DNA of 64,000 nt from Actinomycetes bacterium (GTDB lineage: Bacteria; Actinomycetota; Actinomycetes; Actinomycetales; Microbacteriaceae). The stretch covers positions 1 to 64,000 of the forward strand of contig JAEWJX010000017.1 in NCBI GenBank assembly GCA_023386365.1. The letters are read 5' to 3'. Made by a program: the position numbers and the translations under genes. Positions 52,337 to 60,852 of the stretch are shown in pieces. Each line of letters starts with the position of its first letter. Position 1 is the first letter of the stretch. The notes under the pieces were generated by a model. The model ran no database searches. It worked only from the letters and a program-made list of their open reading frames with translations, and was not told the origin of the DNA.

Positions 52337-53218
52337 ATGCCGGTTCTTACGCAGCGGGACCCAGCGTCCCCTGCTGACGACGTCGCCGAGCAGGCCCGTC
52401 CGCGATCCGTCGTGCACGCGTCCGCCGCGTTCGGCGCGGGGATGCTGATGGCGCTCGGCGTGCCGTGGCTCGGCGTCGTGGTGCTCGCCGGGCCACTCGG
52501 TGTCGCGCTGGTGGGCGTCGTGCTCGTCGCCGGTTCGGCGACCGTCTTCGGCGTGATCGGTGCCGAGTTCCGCGGTCGCTCCGGATGGTGGTCGGCGTGC
52601 ACCGGCCTGGCGTGGCTGGCGGCGGTGATCGTCTTCTGGGGGCTCGGCTTCACCACCGGCACGCCCTGGGGGTTGTCACTCGCGGTCGGGGCGGCTGCGG
52701 GTGCCGTCGCGGCCGGATGCGCCCTCCTGTCGTGGCGTGGAGTCGCGCGGATCGCCGGCGCCTCCGTGCTCGTGCTCGTCGTCGGGATCGCGGCAGTCTG
52801 GTCCGTGTCCGCCACCGCGACGACCGGATCGTCGACCAACCACTCTCCGGTGTCGCCGCCGTTCACCACCGACGTTCCGGGCTACACCGCCGACGACGCG
52901 ATCCAGCCCGACGGCGCCACGTCGGTGCTGTACCGCTCCGTCGACCATGCGTTCCTCCTCAGCAGCGAACCGTTCGAGATCGAGGTGTGCGGCGCCCCGA
53001 TCGACGGACCTGCCCACACGAGCGAGGTCGAGCAGAGCTGCACGGCCGTCGCCGACCGCTGGTACCGCGCATCGGCGGGACTGCAGGAGGTGGCGGTGGT
53101 GCGCGGCGGATGGGTCGTCCGGGCGACCGCCGAACCCGACGTGCCACTCGGGGACCTCGAGAACGCGGTCGCGATGGCGCTCCCGCAGGGCGCCGAGTGG
53201 ACGACCGACGCCCCCTGA
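52337..53218 (+). CDS. hypothetical membrane protein
   Basis: 293 residues with five predicted TM segments in the first half (about 28-48, 49-72, 85-105, 109-130, 137-158), then an extracytoplasmic domain of about 130 residues containing three Cys residues (VCGAPID, VEQSCTAV pattern) that may form a disulfide. I do not recognise the family. Start is the first ATG of the ORF; no Shine-Dalgarno is obvious. Convergent with purM, 12 nt apart. Confidence 0.75.
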   Translation: MPVLTQRDPASPADDVAEQARPRSVVHASAAFGAGMLMALGVPWLGVVVLAGPLGVALVGVVLVAGSATVFGVIGAEFRGRSGWWSACTGLAWLAAVIVFWGLGFTTGTPWGLSLAVGAAAGAVAAGCALLSWRGVARIAGASVLVLVVGIAAVWSVSATATTGSSTNHSPVSPPFTTDVPGYTADDAIQPDGATSVLYRSVDHAFLLSSEPFEIEVCGAPIDGPAHTSEVEQSCTAVADRWYRASAGLQEVAVVRGGWVVRATAEPDVPLGDLENAVAMALPQGAEWTTDAP

Positions 53219-53230
53219 GCTGCGCTCCGC

Positions 53231-54349
53231 TCAGTCGGCGTACGCGCCGACGAGCTTCACGGCACCGCCGTCGACACCCTTCGCACCCTGCTCGAAGCCG
53301 GACAGGTCGTGCGATGCGGTGGAGACGCGGCCGGCGACCCAGGCGGGCAGGCCCGCCGTCTCGAGCGCGCGGGTGACGGAGCTGGCGGCATCCGCGGCGA
53401 CCACCGCGAAGAAACCGACGCCCAGGTTCCAGGTGGACTCCGTGTCGCCGAGCGACAGGCCGCCCCAGGAGGCGAGGGTGCGGAACACCGGCTGCGGGCT
53501 CCAGGTGGTGCGGTCGAGCTCCACCCAGGCGCCCTTCGGCAGCACGCGTGCCAGGTTCGCGGCGATGCCGCCGCCGGTCACGTGGCTGAGCGCGTGGATG
53601 GCGCCGGGCAGCTCGTCGATGACACGCAGCAGCGGTGCCGTGTAGAGGCGGGTGGGCTCGAGCAGCACCTCGCCGACGACGCCGCCCAACTCATCCGAGT
53701 GGTCGGTGTACGACAGGCCGCGGCCGTCGAGGATGTGGCGCACCAGCGAGAAGCCGTTCGAGTGCAGGCCGCTGGAAGCGATGGCGACCACCACGTCGCC
53801 GTGCTGCACGCGGTCGGGGCCGAGCACCGCATCCGCCTCGACCACACCCACCGCGGCGCCCGCGATGTCGTAGTCGTCGGCAGCCATCAGGCCCGGGTGT
53901 TCGGCGGTCTCGCCGCCGACGAGCGCCGTGCCCGTCTCGGCGCAGGCCCGCGCGACGCCCGCCACCAGGGTGGCGATGCGCTCCGGGTGCACCTTGCCGG
54001 TGGCGATGTAGTCGGTCATGAAGAGCGGTTTCGCGCCCACCACGACGATGTCGTCGACCACCATCGCCACCAGGTCCTGGCCGATGGTGTCGTGCTTGTC
54101 GACCGCGAGCGCCAACGCGATCTTCGTGCCCACGCCGTCGGTGCTGGTCGCCAGCAGCGGGCGGCGGTAGCCGAGAAGGGCGGATGCGTCGAAGAGGCCC
54201 GCGAAGCCGCCGACACCCCCGAGCACCTCGGGGCCGTGCGTGCGGGCCACCGACGCCTTCATCAGCTCGACCGCGCGGTCGCCCGCCGCGGTGTCGACAC
54301 CGGCTGCCGCGTAGCTCGCGTCACCGTGGGATGCGGGGGTGCTCGTCAC
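53231..54349 (-). CDS. purM: phosphoribosylformylglycinamidine cyclo-ligase (AIR synthetase)
   Basis: ATP-dependent cyclisation of FGAM to AIR, step five of de novo purine synthesis. The 372-residue protein shows YAAAGVDTAAGDRAVELMK, STDGVGTKIALA, MVVDDIVVVGAKPLFMTDY, GGETAEHPG and HVTGGGIAANLARVLP, all conserved. Start GTG 54349 has TACGCT (54361-54356) 6 nt upstream and no Shine-Dalgarno, so leaderless. It lies opposite purF, although these two often run in the same direction in actinobacteria (from memory). Confidence 0.96.
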   Translation of the reverse strand: MTSTPASHGDASYAAAGVDTAAGDRAVELMKASVARTHGPEVLGGVGGFAGLFDASALLGYRRPLLATSTDGVGTKIALALAVDKHDTIGQDLVAMVVDDIVVVGAKPLFMTDYIATGKVHPERIATLVAGVARACAETGTALVGGETAEHPGLMAADDYDIAGAAVGVVEADAVLGPDRVQHGDVVVAIASSGLHSNGFSLVRHILDGRGLSYTDHSDELGGVVGEVLLEPTRLYTAPLLRVIDELPGAIHALSHVTGGGIAANLARVLPKGAWVELDRTTWSPQPVFRTLASWGGLSLGDTESTWNLGVGFFAVVAADAASSVTRALETAGLPAWVAGRVSTASHDLSGFEQGAKGVDGGAVKLVGAYAD

Positions 54350-54465
54350 CCGCCCAGCGTACCCGGCGCTCGGACGCGCCCAGGCGGCATCCGGATTCCG
54401 TGTGGGAGGATGGGGCGTACCTCATCCGGTGCGCGCCCCACGAACGTTCAGGAGCAGCCCGCAGC

Positions 54466-55923
54466 ATGTGCGGCATCGTCGGCATCGTCTCATCGAGCCC
54501 CGTCAACCAGCAGGTCTACGACAGCCTGTCCCTTCTTCAGCATCGCGGCCAGGATTCGACGGGTATCGCCACCGCCGAAGGCTCGATCATCCACATGCAG
54601 AAGGCCAAAGGCCAGGTGCGCGAGGCGTACCGTACGCGCGACATGCGCAGCCTCCTCGGCACCATGGGTCTCGGGCACGTGCGCTACGCCACCCGCGGCG
54701 ACGCCGCGAAGGAGCAGGAGGCGCAGCCGTTCTACGTGAACGCGCCCTACGGCATCGTGCTCGTGCACAACGGCAACCTCACCAACACGCGCGAGCTCAC
54801 CTCGGAGCTCTTCCACACCGACCGTCGGCACCTGAACACCAGCTCCGACACCGAGCTGCTGGTGAACGTGCTCGCCAACGAGCTGCAGTCGCAGATCCGC
54901 GGCGACGACCTCGACCCCGACCAGGTGTTCGACGCCATCGAGACCCTGCACGAGCGGGTCGAGGGCTCGTACGCGGCCATCGCGCTCATCGCCGGGCAGG
55001 GCCTGCTCGCGTTCCGCGACCCGTTCGGCATCCGTCCGCTCATCCTCGGTCGCCGCTCGGAGGGCCTCGTCGGCACCGAGTGGGTGGTGGCGAGTGAATC
55101 GCTGGTGCTTGAGTCGGGCGGCTACGAGGTGGTTCGGGATGTGGCGCCCGGTGAGGCGATCTTCATCACCCGCGCCGGCGAGCTGTACTCGCGCCAGTGC
55201 GCCAAGAACCCGCGACTCATCCCGTGCTCGTTCGAGTACGTCTACCTGGCCCGACCCGACTCGGTGATGAACGGCATCTCGGTCTACGAGGCGCGTCTGC
55301 GTCTGGGCGACCGCCTTGCCGACACCATCGCGAAGTACACGCCGTCCGGGTCGATCGACGTCGTCATGCCCATCCCCGACTCGTCGCGCCCCGCCGCCAT
55401 GCAGGTGGCCCGCAAGCTCGGCATCGAGTACCGCGAAGGCTTCTACAAGAACCGCTACGTGGGCCGCACGTTCATCATGCCGGGGCAGGAGCAGCGCAAG
55501 AAGAGCGTCAAGCAGAAGCTGAACGCGATGTCGAGCGAGTTCGCCGGGAAGAACGTGCTCATCGTCGACGACTCGATCGTGCGCGGCACCACGTCGAAGG
55601 AGATCGTCGACATGGCCCGCCAGGCGGGCGCCAACTCGGTCACCTTCACCTCGGCCGCGCCCCCGGTGCGCTACCCGCACGTGTACGGCATCAACATGCC
55701 CACCCGTGCCGAACTGATCGCATCCGGGCGCAAGATCCCCGAGATCGCCACCGCCCTCGGCGCCGACTACCTCATCTACCAGGAGGTCGAAGACATGAAG
55801 TCGGCCATCCTCGAAGGCTCCGACATCACCGACCTCGAGATGAGCTGCTTCACCGGCGAGTACATCACCGGCACCGTCACCCCCGAGTACCTGGAGTGGG
55901 TGGAGCGCAACCAGCTCAGCTGA
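54466..55923 (+). CDS. purF: amidophosphoribosyltransferase
   Basis: First committed enzyme of purine synthesis, transferring glutamine amide nitrogen to PRPP. The 485 residues begin MCGIVGIVSS, so Cys2 becomes the N-terminal nucleophile; GHVRYATRG and VLVHNGNLTN are glutaminase motifs; the PRPP loop VLIVDDSIVRGTT is at about 364-376. Three Cys residues in the second half suit the Fe-S-containing subtype. ATG at 54466 has AGGAG about 11 nt upstream. Its stop lies inside the end of the convergent frameshifted YcxB-like gene. Confidence 0.96.
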   Translation: MCGIVGIVSSSPVNQQVYDSLSLLQHRGQDSTGIATAEGSIIHMQKAKGQVREAYRTRDMRSLLGTMGLGHVRYATRGDAAKEQEAQPFYVNAPYGIVLVHNGNLTNTRELTSELFHTDRRHLNTSSDTELLVNVLANELQSQIRGDDLDPDQVFDAIETLHERVEGSYAAIALIAGQGLLAFRDPFGIRPLILGRRSEGLVGTEWVVASESLVLESGGYEVVRDVAPGEAIFITRAGELYSRQCAKNPRLIPCSFEYVYLARPDSVMNGISVYEARLRLGDRLADTIAKYTPSGSIDVVMPIPDSSRPAAMQVARKLGIEYREGFYKNRYVGRTFIMPGQEQRKKSVKQKLNAMSSEFAGKNVLIVDDSIVRGTTSKEIVDMARQAGANSVTFTSAAPPVRYPHVYGINMPTRAELIASGRKIPEIATALGADYLIYQEVEDMKSAILEGSDITDLEMSCFTGEYITGTVTPEYLEWVERNQLS

Positions 55924-56381
55924 CGCGCGCGCCGGCCGCCGCGAACCGGCCGAGCTCCGCATCGGGGAACAGCTCGCGCGGGTACTGGCCCCAGATGTGG
56001 TTGTCGACGTCGCGCAGCTCGACGACATCGGAGTGCACCCTCACCGATCGAACAGCTGCCCCGCAGCACCATGTGGTCGGTGGAATATGCCGCGACCAAG
56101 TTCGAGCCGACGGGAAAGTGCAGGCGCACGAAGCGTCTCTCGCTGCGCACGATCCGCACGACCCGGGCGACCGCCGTCGCGACGAAGATGGCGGCACTCG
56201 CGAGGAGGAAGGGAAGGAACGAAGGCAACCACGCCACACCGACAGCCACGAGCACCGCGGCGGACACCGCCGACATCACCTCACCGGGGAGCCGATCTCG
56301 AAGCTGAGCGCGGATCCTGCGACCGGCGAGCCCGGGGTCGATCCGCATCGCGAACTGCTGGATCGCGCCGTCCTCGTTCAT
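55916..56381 (-). pseudogene. frameshifted YcxB-like membrane protein
   Basis: Starts at ATG 56381 (overlapping the upstream gene's stop, ATGA) with MNEDGAIQQFAMRIDPGL and two TM segments, then runs to VLRG near 56060. There a G4 run (56062-56059) lies at the change of frame: removing one G lets the sequence continue as AAVRSVRVHSDVVELRDVDN and end at 55916 with WGQYPRELFPDAELGRF. This restored C-terminus matches the neighbouring YcxB-like protein (REWQLYPLALFPEDVRGRF). As written, the frame runs on into antisense purF. Either a sequencing error in the homopolymer or a recent pseudogene. Confidence 0.75.
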
Positions 56382-57343
56382 GAGGCGGGCGCGTTGCCGA
56401 ACCGACCGCGCACATCCTCCGGGAACAGCGCCAGCGGGTACAGCTGCCACTCGCGCGTGGATGCGACGCGCAGCTCGGCGGCCCCGCGATCCGTCACCAG
56501 TCGGTCGTAGGCGCGGTAGCGCATCCGCATCACCTCGCCGCCGCGAGCCACCGTCATGTACTCGTCGTCGAATCCGCTCCAGACCATCTCGGAGCCCACC
56601 TGCTTGCGGATGGTGGATCGGGTGCCGACGATCGCCGCAACCGGCCACGCGATCAGCATCACCACGGCGACGATGATCGGCACCGGATCGGAGAACGCCA
56701 CCGTGAGGGAGCCTCCCGTGATCAGCACGCCCGCGGCGATCGCGAGCAGCGACGGGTGTGTGGCGAGCAACACGAGCACCCGACGAGTGGCAGCGCGCAC
56801 GAAACCCGCGTCGACGGTCGCGTGGTGGGGGAACTGCGCGGGGTCGAGCTGCGGAACCACCCCGGATGCGATTCCGGCGCGCACGCGCTCGGCGGCCTCG
56901 GGCGGGCACAGCTCGACGGGCAGCAGCAGCGACGGGCCGCCGCTCGCCCGGCGCAGCACCACGAAACGGCCGCGCGGGCGCACATCCCGGAACTTCGCAT
57001 ACGGGAGGAACGCGTCGATGTCGGCGTCGGCGAACCGCAGCACCACATCGTCGTAGCGCACCACGGTGGTGTCGCCCTCGGGGGCGCCCCGCCGCGCAGC
57101 GCGCAGCATGTCGCGGAAGACGACGACCTCGATGACGCCGATCAGCAGGATGAACAACACCGCGCCCCACAGGAACGCGGGCTCGCGAAGGCCGAGCGCG
57201 ACCATGAGCACCACCAGCACCGTGGTGAAGATCAGGCTGCCGCGCTGCCGGTCGAAGAACGTCGCACGGGCGAAGCGCCGCGCGAATCCGGCATCCGCCG
57301 TGTAGCTGAACTGGAGAGCGGTGTCGGCTGCGGCATCGGTCAC
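56378..57343 (-). CDS. YcxB-like membrane protein with duplicated domain
   Basis: 321 residues made of two repeats, each with a TM hairpin followed by a YcxB/PH-like beta domain (RYDDVVLRFADADIDAFLPYAKFRDVRPRGRFVVL and the C-terminal RYRAYDRLVTDRGAAELRV region). Function unknown. GTG at 57343; ACGCTA/TAGCGT (57351-57356) lies 7 nt upstream, so probably leaderless. It is followed by the frameshifted shorter paralogue through a 4-nt overlap, so this looks like a local gene duplication. Confidence 0.82.
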   Translation of the reverse strand: MTDAAADTALQFSYTADAGFARRFARATFFDRQRGSLIFTTVLVVLMVALGLREPAFLWGAVLFILLIGVIEVVVFRDMLRAARRGAPEGDTTVVRYDDVVLRFADADIDAFLPYAKFRDVRPRGRFVVLRRASGGPSLLLPVELCPPEAAERVRAGIASGVVPQLDPAQFPHHATVDAGFVRAATRRVLVLLATHPSLLAIAAGVLITGGSLTVAFSDPVPIIVAVVMLIAWPVAAIVGTRSTIRKQVGSEMVWSGFDDEYMTVARGGEVMRMRYRAYDRLVTDRGAAELRVASTREWQLYPLALFPEDVRGRFGNAPAS

Positions 57344-57404
57344 GTCAGCGACGCTAACCGACGCGAGTCGGGCCGGAGCAGCCCCCGTTACGGCGTCAGC
57401 GGCG

Positions 57405-57725
57405 TCAGTCGACCTGCTCGTGCTCCACGGTGATGGTGCGCGCCTTCTTGACGCTGCGGCGGTCGAACGCGAGGCCCACGAGAGCGCCGATCAGCACACC
57501 CGCCGGCACGCCGTACAGGCAGAAGTAGGCGAAGCTCGCCGCGAAACCGACGTTCGGGTCGGCCGGGAACAGGCTCGTGAGGATGAGCGTCACGAACGCG
57601 CCGACGAGGGCACCCAGCACCAGGAACACGCCCAGCTTCGGGGCGCGGCGGATGCGGACCTGCTGCGTCTCGACGTCGGCCGGCGTCTCGGGGGTGCGCT
57701 CGGCGGGGTTCTCGGTGTCGCTCAC
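57405..57725 (-). CDS. small two-TM membrane protein
   Basis: 106 residues: a Glu/Thr/Pro-rich cytoplasmic start, TM segments at about 30-52 and 63-88 joined by a short loop (LFPADPNVGF), and a C-terminal basic-then-acidic tail (FDRRSVKKARTITVEHEQVD). I do not recognise the family. GTG at 57725 is chosen; GAGAAT lies 6 nt upstream and could be a -10. Upstream GTG at 57743 is an alternative. Confidence 0.75.
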   Translation of the reverse strand: MSDTENPAERTPETPADVETQQVRIRRAPKLGVFLVLGALVGAFVTLILTSLFPADPNVGFAASFAYFCLYGVPAGVLIGALVGLAFDRRSVKKARTITVEHEQVD

Positions 57726-57767
57726 GCGCCTATTCTCGCCCACCCGGCTGGGAGGCGGCGTCGCGGG

Positions 57768-58241
57768 TCAGCGCAGGTGCTGGAACGGGTAGTCGACGTG
57801 CGCGAACGGCCACACCTCACCGATCCACGTCGGCACGAACGCGTCGAGGGCCGCACGCGTCTCCGGCGCGACCTCCTCGCCCAGCCACCACGACACCTCC
57901 GCCGCGGGCGCACCCTCCTCCGCGTCGAGCGGGTCGATGTACACGCATCCGAGCAGTTGCGTCTCGTCGGCGTTGAGCACCGCGTAGTTGAACGACTCCT
58001 GCGTGACCATCTCGTCGGCGTGGCGGGCGAGGTCCTCCTCGTCCTGCTCGCGGGTCATCGTGGCGGGAGGCCACCCCCACGCGTCGCCGTACATGCGCCA
58101 CAGCATGTCGCGGTTCGCCATCACCGTCACCATGTCGATGTCGACGTCGCTGCCGCGGATCGGGCGCAGGTGGGTGTCGTCGGTCAGCTCGACCCGCTGC
58201 GGGTGGATGAAGCCTTCGGGCAGCCAGCGTTCGTCGGTCAT
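57768..58241 (-). CDS. GNAT-family acetyltransferase-like protein
   Basis: 157-residue protein with the layout of GNAT acetyltransferases: LRPIRGSDVDIDM, a variable helix pair, the central LLGCVYIDP strand and AEVSWWLGEEV. The acetyl-CoA pyrophosphate loop is degenerate, so activity is uncertain. ATG at 58241 follows AAGGA. It lies 17 nt after the SCP2-like gene and is probably cotranscribed with it. Confidence 0.75.
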   Translation of the reverse strand: MTDERWLPEGFIHPQRVELTDDTHLRPIRGSDVDIDMVTVMANRDMLWRMYGDAWGWPPATMTREQDEEDLARHADEMVTQESFNYAVLNADETQLLGCVYIDPLDAEEGAPAAEVSWWLGEEVAPETRAALDAFVPTWIGEVWPFAHVDYPFQHLR

Positions 58242-58258
58242 GGTGTCCTTGTCGGTGT

Positions 58259-58621
58259 TCAGGTGAAGCGGATGGGCAGCACGTCGGTGAGGTCGGCGCG
58301 GGTTCCGGATGCCGCGACCCGCGCATCCGCGACCGCCGCATCCCAGGTGAGCGCGCCGGTCGCGAGCGCCAGCCAGGTGGCGGCGTCCATCTCGACGACG
58401 TTCGGAGGGGTGCCGCGGGTGTGGCGGGGACCCTCGATGGCCTGGGTGGCGCCGTACGGCGGCACACGCACCTCGACGGCGTTGCCCTCGTGGTCGGTAG
58501 CGAGCTGCTCGAGGAGGAAGCGCACGGCCGTCGCGACCGTCTGGCGGTCGTCGGCGCCGCGCTGCCACTCCTGCACAGCGGAGCGCCCCGCCGCTGCGTC
58601 GATCCGTCGCCTGACTGCCAC
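58259..58621 (-). CDS. sterol-carrier-family (SCP2-like) protein
   Basis: 120-residue cytosolic protein of the actinobacterial sterol carrier type: an N-terminal helix, VRFLLEQLA, VEVRVPPYGATQAIEG and a C-terminal TWLALATGALTWDAAV segment. No catalytic residues are visible; lipid or metabolite binding is the usual guess. GTG at 58621 has TAGCGT (58633-58628) 6 nt upstream and no Shine-Dalgarno, so leaderless. Only 36 nt separate it from divergent purD. Confidence 0.85.
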   Translation of the reverse strand: MAVRRRIDAAAGRSAVQEWQRGADDRQTVATAVRFLLEQLATDHEGNAVEVRVPPYGATQAIEGPRHTRGTPPNVVEMDAATWLALATGALTWDAAVADARVAASGTRADLTDVLPIRFT

Positions 58622-58657
58622 GGTTCGACGCTACCGCGCGCCCGGTAGCCTGTCGGA
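58622..58657. promoter_or_regulatory. overlapping divergent leaderless promoters
   Basis: Plus strand: -10 TAGCCT (58646-58651), 6 nt before the purD GTG, with TTCGAC (58624-58629) as a possible -35. Minus strand: -10 TAGCGT (58633-58628), 6 nt before the SCP2-like GTG. The two promoters must overlap physically. Confidence 0.65.
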
Positions 58658-59944
58658 GTGAAGATCCTCGTCCTCGGATCCGGTGCCCGAGAGCACGCCA
58701 TCGTCGAAGCCCTCCTCTCTGAGGATGCCGGCCACGAGATCACCGCCGCGCCCGGCAACGCCGGGATCGCCGCGCAGGTCGAGGTGGTGGGCCTCGACCC
58801 CAGCAACGGGCGCATCGTCGCCGAGTACGCGCAGGAGAACGGCGTCGAACTCGTCGTCGTCGGGCCCGAGGCGCCGCTCGTCGCGGGTGTCGCGGATGTT
58901 CTGCGCGCGAAGGGCATCCCGGTGTTCGGCCCCGGCAAGGCGGCCGCCGCCCTCGAAGGGTCGAAGGCGTTCGCGAAGCGCATCATGGAGGCCGCACAGG
59001 TGCCCACCGGCCGCGCCGTCCGCGCGACCACCCTCGACGAGCTGGTCGCCGCACTCGACGACCTCGGCGCGCCCCACGTGGTGAAGGCCGACGGTCTCGC
59101 CGCCGGCAAGGGCGTGCTCGTCACCGAAGACCGCGAAGCGGCGATCGCCCACGCCGAGTACTACCTGCAGCACGGTCCGGTGCTGGTGGAGGAGTTCCTC
59201 ACCGGGCAGGAGGTGTCGCTCTTCTTCCTCGCCGACGGTCACGACGTGGTGCCCCTCAGCCCCGCACAGGACTACAAGCGTGCATACGACGGCGACCAGG
59301 GTCCGAATACCGGCGGCATGGGCGCCTACTCGCCGCTGCCGTGGCTGAACGCCCGCTGGGGTTCGGAGGCGTCGTTCGTCGACGAGGTGCTCGATACGGT
59401 CGCCCTGCCGACGGTGCGCGCACTCGAAGCCGAAGGCACCCCGTTCATCGGCCTGCTCTACTGCGGCCTCATCGTCTCCGACGAGGGTGCGCCCGGTGGC
59501 GGCGCGGTGCGGGTCATCGAGTTCAATGCCCGCTTCGGCGACCCCGAGACGCAGGTGGTGCTGCCGCGCCTCAAGACGTCGCTCTCCGAGCTGCTGCTCG
59601 CCGCCGCGACCGGCGGCCTCGGCCGGCTCCCGTATCCGACGTTCACGGATGAGGCGGCGGTCGTGGTGGTGCTGGCGAGCGAGGGCTACCCCGAAGACCC
59701 CGTGACGGGGCGCGAACTCACCGGACTCGACGCGGCCGCCGAGGTTCCCGGCGTCACGATCGCGCACGCATCGACCGCCGTCGTCGACGGCCAGTACATC
59801 GCCACCGGCGGTCGGGTGCTCGGCGTCGTCGCCCGCGGCGACGGTTTCGGGTCGGCGCGCTCCGCCGCCTACGAAGCCCTCGGCCGGATCGGCCTCGAGG
59901 GCGGGCACTTCCGCCACGACATCGCGGAGCGGGTGGCCCGATGA
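58658..59944 (+). CDS. purD: phosphoribosylamine-glycine ligase (GAR synthetase)
   Basis: ATP-grasp enzyme joining glycine to phosphoribosylamine. The 428 residues begin MKILVLGSGAREHAI and contain VVKADGLAAGKGV, SLSPAQDYKR-type loop (PLSPAQDYK), GPNTGGMGAYSP and the RFGDPETQVVLPRL ATP/metal site, all canonical. GTG at 58658 lies 6 nt after TAGCCT, so the transcript is probably leaderless. Stop overlaps the purC start by 4 nt (ATGA). Confidence 0.97.
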   Translation: MKILVLGSGAREHAIVEALLSEDAGHEITAAPGNAGIAAQVEVVGLDPSNGRIVAEYAQENGVELVVVGPEAPLVAGVADVLRAKGIPVFGPGKAAAALEGSKAFAKRIMEAAQVPTGRAVRATTLDELVAALDDLGAPHVVKADGLAAGKGVLVTEDREAAIAHAEYYLQHGPVLVEEFLTGQEVSLFFLADGHDVVPLSPAQDYKRAYDGDQGPNTGGMGAYSPLPWLNARWGSEASFVDEVLDTVALPTVRALEAEGTPFIGLLYCGLIVSDEGAPGGGAVRVIEFNARFGDPETQVVLPRLKTSLSELLLAAATGGLGRLPYPTFTDEAAVVVVLASEGYPEDPVTGRELTGLDAAAEVPGVTIAHASTAVVDGQYIATGGRVLGVVARGDGFGSARSAAYEALGRIGLEGGHFRHDIAERVAR

Positions 59945-60849
59945 CCCCGGGCGCCGCATCCGCAGACCCGCGCCTCGAGGCGCTGCGCTGGCGTCACGAA
60001 TACTCCGGCAAGGTGCGCGACCTGTACCTGTCGGATGCCGAACCGGGTCGTGCGCTCGTGGTCGCCTCCGACCGGGTCAGCGCCTTCGACCACGTGCTCG
60101 AGCCCGGCATCCCCGGCAAGGGGGCCCTGCTCACCTCGCTGAGCCTGTGGTGGTTCGGGCAGCTGTCGGACGTACCCAACCATCTTGTGGAGCCGACCGC
60201 GGGGGGCCTCGCGGCGCTCGCGCATCCGGTGCCCGCTGACATCGCCGAACGGTCGATGCTGGTGAAGCGGCTCGACATGTTCCCCATCGAGTGCGTCGTG
60301 CGTGACTACCTCGTGGGGTCGGGCTGGGTCGAGTACCAGCAGACGCAGACGGTGTGCGGCATCGCCCTGCCGGCGGGTCTCTCGAACGGCGACCGCCTGC
60401 CCGAGCCGATCTACACGCCCGCCTACAAGGCGCCGATGGGCGAGCACGACGAGAACATCACCTACGAACGCACCGTCGAACTGGTGGGCGAGGCGGATGC
60501 GGCGGCGCTGCGCGACCTCAGCCTGCGGGTGTTCGAGGTGGCGTCGGCGATCGCGGAGTCACGGGGTGTGATCCTCGCCGACACCAAGTTCGAGTTCGGC
60601 CGCGACACGGAGTCGGGTGAGATCACCCTCGCCGACGAGGTGCTCACCTCCGACTCGTCGCGCTACTGGGACGCGACCCTCTACGCGGCGGGCGGGGCCA
60701 ACCGTCTCGACAGCTTCGACAAGCAGATCGTGCGCGACTGGCTCGCCGCCAACTGGGACAAGACCGGCACCCCGCCGACGCTCCCCCACGAGATCGTGGA
60801 ACGCACCGCCGCCCGCTACCGCGAGCTGATCGAGCGGCTCACCGCGTAG
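59941..60849 (+). CDS. purC: phosphoribosylaminoimidazole-succinocarboxamide synthase (SAICAR synthetase)
   Basis: Joins aspartate to CAIR in purine synthesis. The 302-residue length matches the longer, Ade1-like form. Conserved segments are YSGKVRDLY, VASDRVSAFDHVL, VVRDYLVGSGWVEYQ, LADTKFEFG and SSRYWDA. It begins with an ATGA overlap with purD. Its end is only 3 nt from the convergent zinc-peptidase-like gene, with no visible terminator. Confidence 0.97.
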   Translation: MTPGAASADPRLEALRWRHEYSGKVRDLYLSDAEPGRALVVASDRVSAFDHVLEPGIPGKGALLTSLSLWWFGQLSDVPNHLVEPTAGGLAALAHPVPADIAERSMLVKRLDMFPIECVVRDYLVGSGWVEYQQTQTVCGIALPAGLSNGDRLPEPIYTPAYKAPMGEHDENITYERTVELVGEADAAALRDLSLRVFEVASAIAESRGVILADTKFEFGRDTESGEITLADEVLTSDSSRYWDATLYAAGGANRLDSFDKQIVRDWLAANWDKTGTPPTLPHEIVERTAARYRELIERLTA

Positions 60850-60852
60850 GCG

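Noticed and set aside
55776..57170. A 464-codon minus-strand ORF spanning purF's end and both YcxB-like genes
   Set aside because: It joins the out-of-frame part of the duplicated gene, the short gene and antisense purF; the protein motifs follow the frames described instead.
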